Below are positions 11,397 to 24,313 of a DNA stretch of 64,000 bases, piece after piece. The stretch comes from Cliona cf. orientalis (Eukaryota; Porifera; Demospongiae; Clionaida; Clionaidae). The stretch's first letter is position 1. Every line of letters starts with the position of its first letter. The stretch is taken from assembly GCA_963930775.1 (NCBI GenBank), contig OZ005693.1, positions 248,001 through 312,000 of the forward strand, written 5' to 3'. The translations under genes and the position numbers were made by a program. The notes below the pieces were generated by a model that saw only the letters and a program-made list of their open reading frames with translations, did not search any database and was not told the origin of the DNA.

Positions 11397-14300
11397 ATGA
11401 AAGCGCTTGTTCTGATATTTCTGTCCCTCGTGCAATTCCTGGAGTCTCGCGCCACAGGCGCAGTTGGGGCCACCGCAACGGCGACGCCAGCGCCGCGCAA
11501 TTTCACGCTCGAGTACACCTTGATCACGGCCAACTCTCCGGACTGCCCGAGCTTCCAGGCATATCCACCACCACAACTACAATATCGAGAGGGACCAGAG
11601 ACTGAGTGGACTACCCTCACTAGTAAGATTCTTCTCATGTTTTAATACAATATCGTATAATATTATACTGTACTTGTACTGGTAGACATGGAGATGGTAA
11701 ATCATACAAATTTCACTACCTCCAAGAGAGCTCGTGTTGATGTTTCAAGATTTGTATTGAATCTATATCTTCAGTTGAATGGAAGCCAAGAGTTGCAGAA
11801 TAGTTCTCAGTTTCATTTTGTTCAGATGGAGCATCGTGGAGGATTCTGTGACTGCTGGGCCGTGGCAAACCTCGCTCTAAGGGAAAGGAATGGCTTGAAG
11901 TAAGTATTACCCACAATTCTACTATTGAAGGCTAATTAGCTAGCTGACTTATTTTCAGCATGCAGTGTGGTAAAAGGGTGAACTTAGAAGAAATCTTTGA
12001 AACATCACCAAACAAGCTGCCGGGATATGACCATGATGATGTCATTGCTGGATTCTGTCGGGACAGTGCACTCATACCCCGAGAATTCATCTCTGTGTTG
12101 GGTGTAACAAATTCACCAGCTCCAAACTGTACGATAGTTCCTCGTTTTACTCCTCCACGGACGGACTGTGGCATATCAGACACGAGAATGCAAGTCAATG
12201 GCATGTTGATCGATGCTGTGCCATGAACTGCTGTATTGTGATTAATTTTTTTTATCCTTTGCCCACATGCAGTGAAGTATCCTTTGATCTTAGAATTCTG
12301 ATTGCTAACTGTGATGGAATAGATGATTTCAGTGAAGGAGCTGAACTGTCCTTCAGAAGTGTTTTAGAGAATGGCACAACTACTGATTGGATCCCACTGA
12401 TGTTCTTTGCCCCTAACTTAAAGATAACTCAGCCCTATGTGCGGCTAATACTTCATGGCAATAATGGAAATTTCAACCTTAGGGGATATAACGTGGCTTA
12501 CACAATTCAAAATGAAACCGCTAGAAGCTACAATTATAGTATTTCCATGTGTGGAGGTGACATACTGTGCATGCGATGTCCATTGCAGTTTCGGTGGTTA
12601 CAAAATGCTTACCAAGTACAACCTGTCATCAGGGACGTAGTGCTGCTGGATAATGTTACAATCAGGTTGAAGAACAGTACACACTATGCAATCCTCTTGG
12701 AAGACTGCTTTGATTACAGTGGTTCTCTCATGTAAGGGTCATTGTATTATTACGATAATAATATTATTATGGTCCTTTTTAAAGATTATTAAATTTTCAT
12801 TCTTCGATAGTGCATCACGTTGGAATCTAAGTTCATCTTATAATATTCATCTTGATGTGCGGAATAAGGAGAGAAATTATTGCCATGGATCTTCAATAGT
12901 TGATAGAGCATTATTCTTCTATCCTGAATTATCTGAAGATTTCTTCTCTCTTATTAATAATGCTAGTAATAGACCTTATAGTGTCAACAGTCGACAGCTT
13001 GTCACCAATTTCCTTGATCCGAGTAATGTCGAGTGGTCTTACTTAGACCAAGGGACTGAGAATGTTTTAACATGTGAACCTCCGGATTTAACTACTACAA
13101 TCACTGAAGTGACTAGAACCACTACTTTACCAGAAGTGACAGGAGGGATGACAGAGATCACCGATGTTGTACAATCAACAGTGCCTGAGACGACTGCAAC
13201 CATCATCACCACTGAAGTATCTCCCACCACTGTGCTAGAAGGGATTATTCGGCTGGCTGTTGTTGGTAGCCTCAGTAGTCAGATGCAAGCTCAGATCATG
13301 GTTTGTACTAGTATACCCTAAACATATATTATAATATTATTTAAGTCACACTAAGATAGCCTCATTTTCCTCTTGTACACAGACGCTTATAATTAATGAA
13401 CAAGATGCCATGTTGGCATTGCAACAACTGAACACTTCGCTTAGCCTTTCACAAGAATGCAAGGTGAATCTGACTGCAGTTGTGTCCATTCTCAGCATTG
13501 TGGTGATGAACTTTGGCAATCAAATTGTTGAGCGACCCATCAGTGAGGTACATAATATGTAGGAGGAAAGATGTATCTGTTGATGTTTCACTACATGCTC
13601 ACATATTATACACATATCACATCACACACTATATAGTTGGTGTTGTCAATTGGCAGTCGTGTGATGGATATTGCCCGTACAAATTGCGCTACAGACACAA
13701 AGGATGATGTAGGCATATTAAATTTTACTATCTGCTCAAGGTGCCTATATGACTAGCGATATTTATTTGATATTTTTACAGCCACCAGAGATACCGGTTT
13801 TAGCCGGCAGCACTCTACTCCAAGTTATCGACAAATTTGCACTGACTAATCACGATGTGTCTTATGAAGTCACAAGCGACAATATCAGTGAGAGCTATAC
13901 ATTAAATTTGTATACTAGCTACAGTAACCACATTGTAACAATAATTATGGTTATGTGAATGTGCTAGAGTTGAATCCATGACATAGGCGCCACTTGTTGC
14001 TGGTGTCTGTTTCAGTTTTAGTAACAGCTTTCCTGCATGTGTCAAAAAAAAACAATAACAAAATCGAACTGCATGAGCTAAACATAAACCTTCCTTAATC
14101 CTAAACACACGCACTGCATGGTTGATCGTGACGCACTCGGTGTATCTTTCACTATGAAAACTCGAGACAATAAGCCATCCACTTGTTAATTAGCTGATGG
14201 CCCAAGGGCAATAATATTGTTGGCTCAGCGTGAAACTTGTGATAGGAATAACAATTATTATTAGTTTCAGTCAATTAAACACCCGGAATTCTCAATAATA

Positions 14301-17300
14301 ACATTATAATGCCAATGATGATTCAAATCATAACAAGATTGGAATTGTCATGCACGATTATTTTCAGAGTTCCTAGTGGAGGAATGGACACTGAATGATC
14401 ATGAAGTACCGTTCATTCGCTCACTGCACACAAATAGTGAAGATGCCACGATACATGTTCCAATATCATAATAAATCACTAAATAATATCATCAAGTTCT
14501 GAGATCGAGAACGGTAGTCCTGTCAGAATGGCTTCCCTACTCTTCAGGAATATGTCAGGGTTATTGCCAGAGAGGCTCCGTGAAGACACTAATATTATGA
14601 CCAACAGCAGGTCAGCTCAAAAAATTACGGTTATGCAAAGTTTAACGGAAGGAATATATATCATGTTTACTCATATGGAGCACTATTATCATAATGCACT
14701 GCTGTTGTTGACAGCCAGATCGATTGCATGTATTGAAAATACACTAAGATGATTAAATATTATTGTACGTAGTGCACTAGCGTTTCATGGATCATAACAT
14801 TTTGTGTTCATGCGCCAGCCACAGTGACTCTCGGACCCGGTGTGTAATAGTTCAAGACCTTACTACAAATAGTAGAGTATAATAGTGATTCATGTAAAAT
14901 TTAATCAATAGTGACAGTTTCCTCTAGACCACTACTGACTGCATGTCTTACCCAAATTTGTGAAATAATACTGTAACCATAATTATTGTGCATTATGCAT
15001 GCACTTTATATCAATACTCATAATAATTATTGTTGCATGGTACATTTCTTTCAGTGACTCTGATGACCTTGTGTTTCGTTTGGCCTCTCCGGTCATCTCT
15101 GCCAGTTTCCAGTGTGATACTTGTACCACATCCAACCTCTCCACTCCAGTACAAGTCACATTCAAACATACACCCTATGATCAGGTACATCATTACTTTA
15201 CCACAAGTTAATTTTCTACACATAAGCAATCACATAGAGTCTGGTTAATGAAATTAATGGTTGATATTAATCATTATAGGCTCTCTTGGAGAATGATGAT
15301 AATGGAACTGTGAGATGTATGTTTTGGAATTTCAGTGATACGTAAGTCAGAGGGATGGTATAATTATAATGTTAAAATTTGACTGAGTAATGGGTTAATG
15401 AGTATAGCTGCACATTAATTCTCACCGCGCCACTGTGGCGGTACACAACTACTGCACTCATTCTAAAACTAGATAAATAATTTATTTTGTGGCCGTAGCT
15501 GCATGGGGGCTTACCTGCATGTGCATCTGTTGACTTCATAAAGCTCCATTAATACTATGAATAATATTATTATCACAATCATGTTGTGCATACTGAAGAT
15601 TTTGGGAAAGGACAAGTATATAAGCTATTTTTAAGAGCACTTAATATGTTGATTTCAACATCGAGAAACCTCGTTGTTTGTAGTAAAGTTTTTGCTACGT
15701 AGGCAGCAAGATGTGAGTCATTATGACACACCAAATGCCAGACAAGTCGACACCAGCCTACCGTACCTACCTACAATCGTACATCACTAGGACCACCATG
15801 TATGGTAGTCCAACAGATGTAGTACATGCATGGTTGCCAGGGTAACCAGGTACAGTTGTTGTGGAATGCTAACAGTGAAAGTGCAGAGATTAGCTTCTAA
15901 GGTTGAGATTTGGACTGGTTCTATTGTTAGTGTGACCAAAAGTGTTGCTGTTATTTTTGCTGTACATAGTGAGGAGTCTGGAGCCATCCTCTTCCCAGGG
16001 CAGTGGTCTGAGGAAGGCTGTAAGACAAACTTCAACTCCACCATGACTGTCTGCAAGTGCAACCATCTCACTCACTTTGCCATCTTGCTCAGTGCTCGAC
16101 CTCTCAACCTCTCACCGGCAAAAATCTTATCCTTACAGATTATTGGATACGTCGGAGTATCCATCTCACTGGTTGCCATGGCAGCGACTGTATTTGTGTT
16201 CCTTTTCCTGAAGTATGTACGGAATTTATAGTCAAAATTGAAGCATAAAGTGTAATAAATTAATGCCAATGTTTCCAAAATTAGGGCCCTTCGTACGATG
16301 CGTAACTACATTCACATTCAACTGTGTGTGACGCTGGCCATTGCTCAGATTATCTTTGTGGCTGGAATTGAGCCTCGTTTGGGGGAGGGGCATTTGGTGG
16401 GTGGAGTCCCAGTTGGCTGTCGATTGGTGGCTGTTCTCCTCCACTACTGGTTCCTAGTCTCCTTCATGTGGATGCTGATGGAGGGCGTGGTCCTCTATGT
16501 TGCACTGGTCAGGGTCTTCATCAAATCTCATGCTAGATACATTGCAGCCTTCACCATTGCCAGCTATGGTGAGCACTACTAGCAAGGAATTGCCCAATAA
16601 TGATCTTCTGAATAAAATCCTCCAGGTTTGCCTCTGCTCTATGTCGGTGGCCTCACATCTCCTCTAGGATTTGTCAGGACAGAAAACTTCAGGCCAAATC
16701 AAAACTATGACTATGGATATGAGCAAGCGTAATAATTTTTATACCAGTATGAGACGAAAACTGAAATTTTTACCCCTCTTTATGCAGCTGCTACTTGAAT
16801 CCTGCAACAAAGTTCACTTTATCGTTCATTGTTCCAGTGATTTTTATTTTCCTGGCTAACATTGGTTTCTTCATAATGGCTGTTGTCATCATGTGCAGAC
16901 ACCAGAGGAGGCAGCGTGCAGAAAAGAAAACACATAAGATCAAGTAAGGCTATTTTTAAAAGTTGTGCGACTTGTGGATAATATTATAGAATCTGATTAT
17001 ATTGGTGTCTCGTACCTGCTATGAGAAAAGGGACCATTCATGTTAGTATGAAACGAGATCAATTATTTATCATGACAATGTCCAACTTGCTTTCTACAAA
17101 ATTAGTGAGTATACTTGTATCAGCGTATTGACATCAACATACAGCGGATACACCTACAGAATAGTATACATTATACTCTATGCATACTAGTACAAGCTAC
17201 ACATGACAAACATGAAGTCCCAAATGGTCCCTTTTCTCACAGTTGGTCTCATTTCTCTGTGAGTATCAATTACTATTAATACCAATCCACACTTTTTTTT

Positions 17301-18088
17301 TCAAGGCACTGGCTGAAAGCGGTCATCTCTCTGACTGTGGTGATGGGCTTTACTTGGATCATTGGAGTTTTGGTGATAGAAGTTGAAGAGCTCTGTCCTC
17401 TTGCCTACATCTTCACCATCTTTGTGGCCTTCCAAGGTCTCTTCATCTTTGTCATCTTTGTCCTGCTCTCAAAGCAGGTGAGGGAGAACTATGCAAAATG
17501 GTGGAAGGCTAAAATCGCTGAGTCGGACTTTCTCAGCAAACACTTTGGAAAAAAGAGCATCAGCAGCTCAGCAGTGGTGAGGGGGAAATTAATAATCCAG
17601 TATAAGTAGCTATCGCTTCAAATGTTATTATTGAAATTTCTTTGCAGATGGCTCCGCGAAGCCCACCATCAATTTCTACATCTGCACATGAAAAAAGCAG
17701 CAATGGAGTCAGTTTTACGAGCAAGAGCACTAAGAGCCTGGCTGTTGATAATACTGACTCAGACCTGTGCAAGATAGCACTGGAAACCAGTTCATGTGAA
17801 CAAGCACATGGTGTTGAAAATGGTAGCCACTATAACAATATTATTATAAGTATTGAAAGGAACACAGTTAATGCTGTTAATGCTGTTTTCCTTTGCTACA
17901 GATATTTCAACATCAACTTTTATTCCAAATGGATTTTCATTGAACGGCAGAGGTATGCTTTTCATTAATATTACCATGTCTAGAAATAATCGAAGGCCTT
18001 ATTCACTGCAGCAGGTGTGTCTAATGGAAGTTCTGTGGGAGACAGTGGATTCAAAAGAGCATCACCCAATCACTATAATATTGTGTAG
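11397..18088 (+). CDS. Receptor B: adhesion GPCR with two reelin-like subrepeats; frame interrupted in the GAIN region
   Basis: Exons: 11397-11622, 11686-11899, 11959-12189, 12273-12731, 12811-13300, 13383-13547, 13637-13708, 13782-13887, 14368-14610, 15055-15184, 15280-15341, 15970-16212, 16285-16568, 16626-16728, 16788-16943, 17306-17576, 17648-17822, 17902-17952, 18012-18088. There is a signal peptide (MKALVLIFLSL), two subrepeats (exons 1-2 and 3-4), a partial third, a Thr-rich stalk in exon 5, GAIN, GPS (CKCNHLT) and 7TM. Intron 3 has a GC donor (GCAAGT at 12190). Exon 9 carries 23 extra bases between two copies of AATATCAT (14462-14469 and 14485-14492), which put TAA at 14469-14471. Without these bases the exons total 3735 nt, an exact open frame of 1244 codons. 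B is either freshly inactivated, polymorphic, or affected by an assembly error. Introns 8, 9 and 11 (440-630 bp) hold no other gene that I can see. Confidence 0.8.
17022..17239. mobile_element. MITE-like hairpin in receptor B intron 15
   Basis: TGAGAAAAGGGACCATT at 17022-17038 recurs as its exact reverse complement at 17223-17239, enclosing 184 bp of AT-rich DNA without a coding frame. The equivalent intron is only 60-120 bp in the other receptors, so the segment is an insertion. Clear target-site duplications were not identified, so the exact ends are uncertain. Confidence 0.5.
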
Positions 18089-18239
18089 ACTGTATTGCAT
18101 GATAATTACGTGTATTTGTCAGTATTAATGTTATTGTTAATAATTCCGCTCCGGCCAAATGTATTGTGAATAATAGTGTCTAAATTTAATGTAGTCTCTG
18201 CTGAACTTTGAATCCTATTAATTTTGTAGTAGCGCCATC

Positions 18240-18347
18240 GACGGCCCATTTGCGCATGCGCATGAACTATTTTGCAGATCTGGGCTGATAAAAGACCGTG
18301 ATCGTCGCCGATCTGTGGCAGGTAGCTGCATTCCAGACGATCCAATC
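18240..18347 (+). promoter_or_regulatory. Likely promoter of receptor C with NRF1-type site
   Basis: TGCGCATGCGCA at 18251-18262 is a full palindromic match to the NRF1 consensus, 86 bp before the ATG. The whole gap between B and C is 259 bp. Confidence 0.55.
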
Positions 18348-21300
18348 ATGCGAGCTGGTCTAGTTCTCGCGGTCCTGCTATCCACACTGCCGCGGTGGCC
18401 GCTGAATCTCCAGCGTCTGTGCGTCGCTGAAGAGCAGCCGACCCCACAGACGACTGGCCTCACGGTCCAGTATACTATGATAATAGCTAACTCTCCAGAC
18501 TGCGAGCGTTCTCTGGTTGACAATTTTCCAGTAATAGTTCAGTACAGGACTATAATGACTGGCGGTGATGGAGGGCAAAACAACAGCGTCAGCCAATGGA
18601 TGGACTCTCCTAGTCGGATGCCAGGTAGCTATATATGTACTTGTGTCATGATTACTAATTGAGTATCGATAGTATACAAACAGGAGTTACTAACTCGATT
18701 GGTTGTGAGACTGTGTTGACTTCATCTGCTGATAATTTGCCAGTCCATGTCGCAGTGAGGTCTTATAGTCTACAGTTGCCAAGTGACGTTGATCACATCA
18801 ATGCTAGTCAGAGAGTTCAACTTCGTCTGGTCCAATCAGATCACAGAGGAGGATTCTGCGACTGTTGGGCAATCACTAACCTCAGAGCATCAAATCTAGA
18901 AGCCACTTTGATGTAAGAAAAACTGATCAGCTATAACTACATGTATATAAGATCTATTTACAGGCAGGTATGTGATTCAAATGGGATTAATCACACAAGC
19001 TTGTCTAATTTTCTTGGAGATTTTGCACTAAGTCTTGACAATAATAATATTAATATGCTTGACAATGAGTGTATGGACCAAGATATAATTTCTTCTGACA
19101 CATCAGTTCTTGGTTTTTGTCGAGGTAGTGCGAGTGTTCCTCGAGGGTTTGTCTCAGTTGAGCTTGGTGCTGAGACCCAGTCACAGTGTGAGAATACTGC
19201 AGCTGTGGTGGACACTGGCAGATCTACTCCTCTAATGGGAGACCAATGTGACTCAATGCCTCATGTGTGAGCAATAGCAAAAAATAGCTAATTAATGCAT
19301 GATACTGCACTAATATTTTGTACATACAGGATAGTGAACTTTGATATAATATTTGTCAGTGGTGGACGGAGAAGACCAATGTTAGAGTTCTTTGATGAAG
19401 GGGTGGAGTTTGGATTTCAAAACCTAAATAGTGGCAGAGAATGGATTCCTTTAGCATTCTATTCATTTCATACTCCTGGTATGCGTGAAGAGGAAATCAG
19501 GATTGGACCAACACTCAGTGGTAATACTGCCGTTGTTATACGAGGATACAGTGTGCCCATTTACCTTGTGGGAGGTACAATCACACACAGAGCTGAGTTG
19601 AAGCTGTGTGGCAGTAAGATCATTCAAAACAGTGCTTCACTGAGCTTCAGGTGGCTACAGACTGTCGTCTCAATTGGTGAAAATAATCTAGATATAGCCT
19701 ATTTAGATAATGTTACAATCAGCATTAACTTCCCTGAAGGACATAATAATATTATGATGTTACTTGATGATGACTTCAATGATGAGATGATGATCAAGTA
19801 GGTTAATTTATATATCTGCTTGCAAAATTTAATGTATATACTTATATAACCAATCAGCTCCACGAGATGGACTGGGATTCGTCGTGTAACATTGCAGTGT
19901 GAAAATGGGCTTGATTGCCGACTTCAGTTTGGTATGGAGGCACCTACGTTTACTCCACTCAATATTAATAATAGAATGGGCACCATCATCAGCCGAGGGA
20001 TATCCACTGTCCCCCTGACTCTCAACTTCCCATCAATATCCACTACAATAGCTACAGTAACTGATCCTATGACCACTACTGAAATATCAACAACAGCAGA
20101 GGTGGTCGATACTCAGTCTCAGACTGGTGCTATGGCTACCACTGAAACGTCAACAACTACAATAAGTACAGCGGAGATCGATACTGTTGCTATGGTTACC
20201 ATTGAAATGTCAGCAGCTACAACAAGTGCAGAGGATCTGGAAGACAACATTCTAGAACATATTAGGGAAACTTCAACATTTAACCACATCCGTGCTCTGG
20301 TGAGGGTGGTGGGTGGCTAATCATGAGCTTTCCTACACGTTTATCTGAGAATAGGGCAGAATTCTTGTAAATGTGTAGAAACTTTTTCCCTATTCTACAC
20401 ATTCCTACATGCATGAAATCCATATTTTTGTCTAGTGGTGCATTTGACAATTCAGTTGATAATGTTTATGATGCATAATATAGATTCTAAATGGATCTTT
20501 GGAGGCAGCGCTGATAAACCTAAACATAGATATAATACAGAGTCCTACTGTATTATACAGCGAGGGTGAGCCCGAGAATCTTACGGCAACTGTCTACCTC
20601 CTCAGTGCCACCGTTAATGAGCTGGGAAACCAGACAGTTGAATCAAACACTAGTCAGGTATATATGTAGCTAATGGAAAGTAGTACATTCCCTTATCCGT
20701 GATTACTTAATCCTGCTGAAGATATTTTTGTCAGTGGCAAGTGGATTTTTGGATGGTGCTCAAAGACAGCTGCTGCAGGCTGGAAGGGAACAAGAAGTAA
20801 AGAAAACATGGTTGATCTTTGTGGCCATAATAATTATTATACTAATGATATTATATAGTCGTTGGAACTCCAGTACCTAGCTGGAAGCACCCTGCTCCAG
20901 ACTGTGGACGAATTTGCTCTTAACAGTCACAACACATCATCTCCTCCAGTCACCAGTGACAATATCGGTATGCAATAGCGTGTGAGTGATTACGTAGGAG
21001 ATTAAGTAATATCTAATCATCCAGAATAATTAATTATCTAAAGTACTTGTGGGCACATGATCACATCTTTAATATTTGACTCGTAACTTCCCAGACATAA
21101 TAATAGTATTATAATATTATAGCATGTGTATGATTTTCAAATTTTCCAGCCATTGGTTCGGCTGTGGGGCTGCCATGTCATATACAAAACATTGAGTAAC
21201 CTAAAGCATACCTTAATTAATTATTTGACATTCTATCTCGTAATTCAAACTTGTAAACTTTAGCCATATTTGCAAACAAATTACAATAACTGCATTTCTA

Positions 21301-24027
21301 TAATCATGTATCTTAATAGTTCCTAGATTTTTATGTATTATCATGCGTGCACTTCTACAGTTTTTCATGTTGAAGAGTTGTCAGTGAATGAAACTGGTGC
21401 AGTATCACTCTCTCCCATTCAAGGAGAAAACGCTGAGATCATTATTCCAATAAGAGAAGTGCTGGCAGGCCTTGAAAGTGGAGCAGAGGTTAGGATGGCT
21501 GCTCTACTCTTCAGAAACATGTCAGGACTACTACCAAACAGCACTGATAATGAGGAAAAGTAATGTGGAGTGAGAGTCATACAGCTTGCTGCCGCTAGTA
21601 TCTCCCATTGCATGTGTGCATGATAACGTAGGAGTCAGTGTTTTTGTGATTGTTTGTAGGTCTCTAGCTATATAAAGAATTGTTATTCATTTCATGGTAT
21701 GGATAATAATTATAACTACTGGTTGTAACATAAAGTACAAGACTGTGGTATTCGACATATGCGTCTACTATCACTGGACCAAAACTAAGATTTCCTCAAT
21801 TATGTCATGCATGTTTACCAATTGCAAATCATAGAGCTTCCCTACTCATGTTTGTTTATCTGAGGATAGGGCACAATTTTTGAAATTTGTAGAAAATTCT
21901 GCCCTATCCTGCACATTTCCTTACATGTATGAAATTCATTCTTATTTTTGTCTAGTGTATAGTTTTACAGAGTACAATAATATATCATGTAACTTCAAAG
22001 ACAGACATACAAAAATCAGTCATGTACCTTATCTATCCAAATGTAGCAACACGGATGACCAGCTTGTGTTTCGTTTGGCCTCTCCAGTCATCTCTGCCAG
22101 TTTCCAGTGTGATACTTGTACCACATCCAACCTCTCCACTCCAGTACAAATCACATTCAGACACACACCCTATGATCAGGTTAGTCTGTATGATGGTGAA
22201 CAATCTACAACATAACTTGTTAATATTATTATCAGATTCTTTTGGGGGACAACTTCAATGGTTCGGCGAAGTGCGTATTTTGGCAATTTGATGAACCGTG
22301 AGTATAAAAATTTTAATAATAAATAGGCCCGGTGATAATTGCATTAAACATGTGCATGCCACCTAGGGACAGATCGGCAGCCATCCTCTACCCAGGGCAG
22401 TGGTCCGATGAAGGCTGTGAGACAAACTTCAACTCCACCATGACTGTCTGCAAGTGCAACCATCTCACTCACTTTGCCATCTTGCTCAGTGCTCGACCTC
22501 TTGTCCTCTCACAAGCAAAAACATTAGCCTTACAGATTACTGGGTACATTGGAGTGTCCATCTCACTGGTTGCCATGGCAGCAACTGTTTTTGTGTTCAT
22601 TTTCCTCAAGTAAGAATGGATTTTTTCAGTAACCTTTTTTGACCAAATGTACCTCCATAAACAGACCTCTTCGTACGATGCGTAACTACATTCACATTCA
22701 ACTGTGTGTGACGCTGGCCATTGCTCAGATTATCTTTGTGGCTGGAATTGAGCCTCGTTTGGGGGAGGGGCATTTGGTGGGTGGAGTCCCAGTTGGCTGT
22801 CGATTGGTGGCTGTTCTCCTCCACTACTGGTTCCTAGTCTCCTTCATGTGGATGCTGATGGAGGGCGTGGTCCTCTATGTTGCACTTGTCAGGGTCTTCA
22901 TCAAATTTCATAGCAGATACATTGCAGCCTTCACCATTGCCAGCTATGGTGAGCACATAGTAGCTAATAGCATCACTGGCAAGAAATTACTAAATGTTAT
23001 TCTGGAATAAATTCCTCCAGGTTTGCCTCTGCTCTATGTTGGTGGTCTCACAGTACCTCTGGGCTTTGCTAGGAGTGAAGAGATAAGGAGAAATCAAACC
23101 TACGATTATGGCTATGAGCAGGCGTAAGTGATTCATACATCATACTATATCGTAGCCACATGACAAAGTTTTCCAACTAAATTGCAGCTGTTATTTGAAT
23201 CCTGCCACATCATTTGTCTGGTCATTTATCACTCCGGTCATTTTAATCATCTTGGCTAACGTCGGTTTCTTCATAATGGCTGTTGTCATCATGTACCGAC
23301 ACCAGAAGAGGCAGCAAAATAAAGATAATGTTAAGAGAGTCAGGTGAGAAGAATAATATAATATATGTTGCTAAAAATAGTACGTTTATCCTATAAATAT
23401 TTGCTAAAAAGGCACTGGTTGAAGGTATCTATCTCTCTGACTGTGGTGATGGGCATTACTTGGATCATTGGAGTTCTGGTGATAGAAGTTGACGAGCTCT
23501 TTCCCCTCGCTTACATCTTCACCATCTTTGTGGCCTTCCAAGGTCTCTTCATCTTTATCATCTTTGTCCTGCTCTCAAAGCAGGTCAGGGAGAACTACCT
23601 CAAGTGGTGGAAGGCTAAGGTCGCTGGGTCAGACTTCCTTAGCAGCCATTTTGGAGAGAAACATCTTACACTGGGAACATCAGCATCAGTAAGACAATAA
23701 TCATTAGACTGCCTAGCTGCCCATTATCGCTAATTTCTGTGGTTCAATGATCAATATCTTCAGTCAACAGCTCAACGCAATGCCTCTGTTCCTGGGCCAT
23801 CAGATGTAAAGTCTTTCAGTCTAAAATCATCAATTGAAGTCAGTAAATCGGACATCGAGAAAAGTGAGATATTTGAGAACTCTTTCATTGATGGTAAATC
23901 ACTGAGTGAGTCTTACAAGCACGACTCAATGGAAAGAACAACGTTCTCCTTCAATGTCACCTTCATTCCCACTCCCCCTGTTGCCATGGATACAGTAGCT
24001 TGTGTTAATCCCCGTGTACATAGCTAA
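18348..24027 (+). CDS. Receptor C: adhesion GPCR with two reelin-like subrepeats and a Thr-rich stalk (17 exons)
   Basis: Exons: 18348-18624, 18684-18912, 18964-19266, 19330-19797, 19858-20299, 20484-20657, 20722-20796, 20859-20967, 21361-21559, 22047-22179, 22236-22297, 22367-22609, 22665-22948, 23021-23123, 23188-23343, 23412-23688, 23764-24027; 3798 nt, 1265 aa, frame intact. Signal peptide MRAGLVLAVLLS. Subrepeat 1 is exons 1-2 and subrepeat 2 is exons 3-4. Exon 5 starts a third subrepeat and then becomes a Thr/Ser-rich stalk about 80 residues long, likely O-glycosylated. GAIN follows, then GPS (CKCNHLT, exon 12), 7TM (exons 12-16) and a Ser-rich tail. TM1 and TM2 coding are separated by an intron (22610-22664), unlike in D, E, F, H and I. 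C is the reference for what I call the C-type; G shares its 7TM and tail. Confidence 0.87.
20325..20437. repeat. Short hairpin repeat, copy 1 (receptor C intron 5)
   Basis: The segment runs from GAGCTTTCCTACAC to TTTTTGTCTAGTG and contains an inverted GAATAGGG / CCCTATTC core. Related copies are at 21834-21957 and 55458-55574. It lies between C exons 5 and 6, and the matching intron of H lacks it. Confidence 0.55.
21834..21957. repeat. Short hairpin repeat, copy 2 (receptor C intron 9)
   Basis: Same layout as the 20325 copy: GAGCTTCCCTAC, an AGGATAGGGCA / TGCCCTATCCT inverted core, then TTTTTGTCTAGTG. The flanks match the 55458 copy, so these two probably descend from one insertion before gene duplication. 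Confidence 0.55.
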
Positions 24028-24188
24028 TTCCTTGTCTACTGACAAGAAAACTGAAGGAAACAGATTATAATATCACGTAATATTTTATTCAGGGCCTGAA
24101 TTATAACTGAAAAAGATAAATCCTACTTATTATCATTTGTGTAATTGTCATGATTGTGCCTGAATATTAATACATGTATGAAATGGAA

Positions 24189-24313
24189 AGGGTCGTCAAG
24201 GTTACAAATTTAGACGACGTCCGTATGCGCATGCGCGTTGAGAAATCATCACGATAAAAACACATTATTCATGGCTTGTGGGAGCCTCATTCCAGCCATT
24301 CCAGCCGCACATC
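24189..24313 (+). promoter_or_regulatory. Likely promoter of receptor D with NRF1-type site
   Basis: GGAAAGGGTCGTCAA, a block shared with the upstream regions of E, F, G, H and (in part) I and J, is followed by TGCGCATGCGCG at 24226-24237. The rest of the 286-bp C-D gap is AT-rich. Confidence 0.55.
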
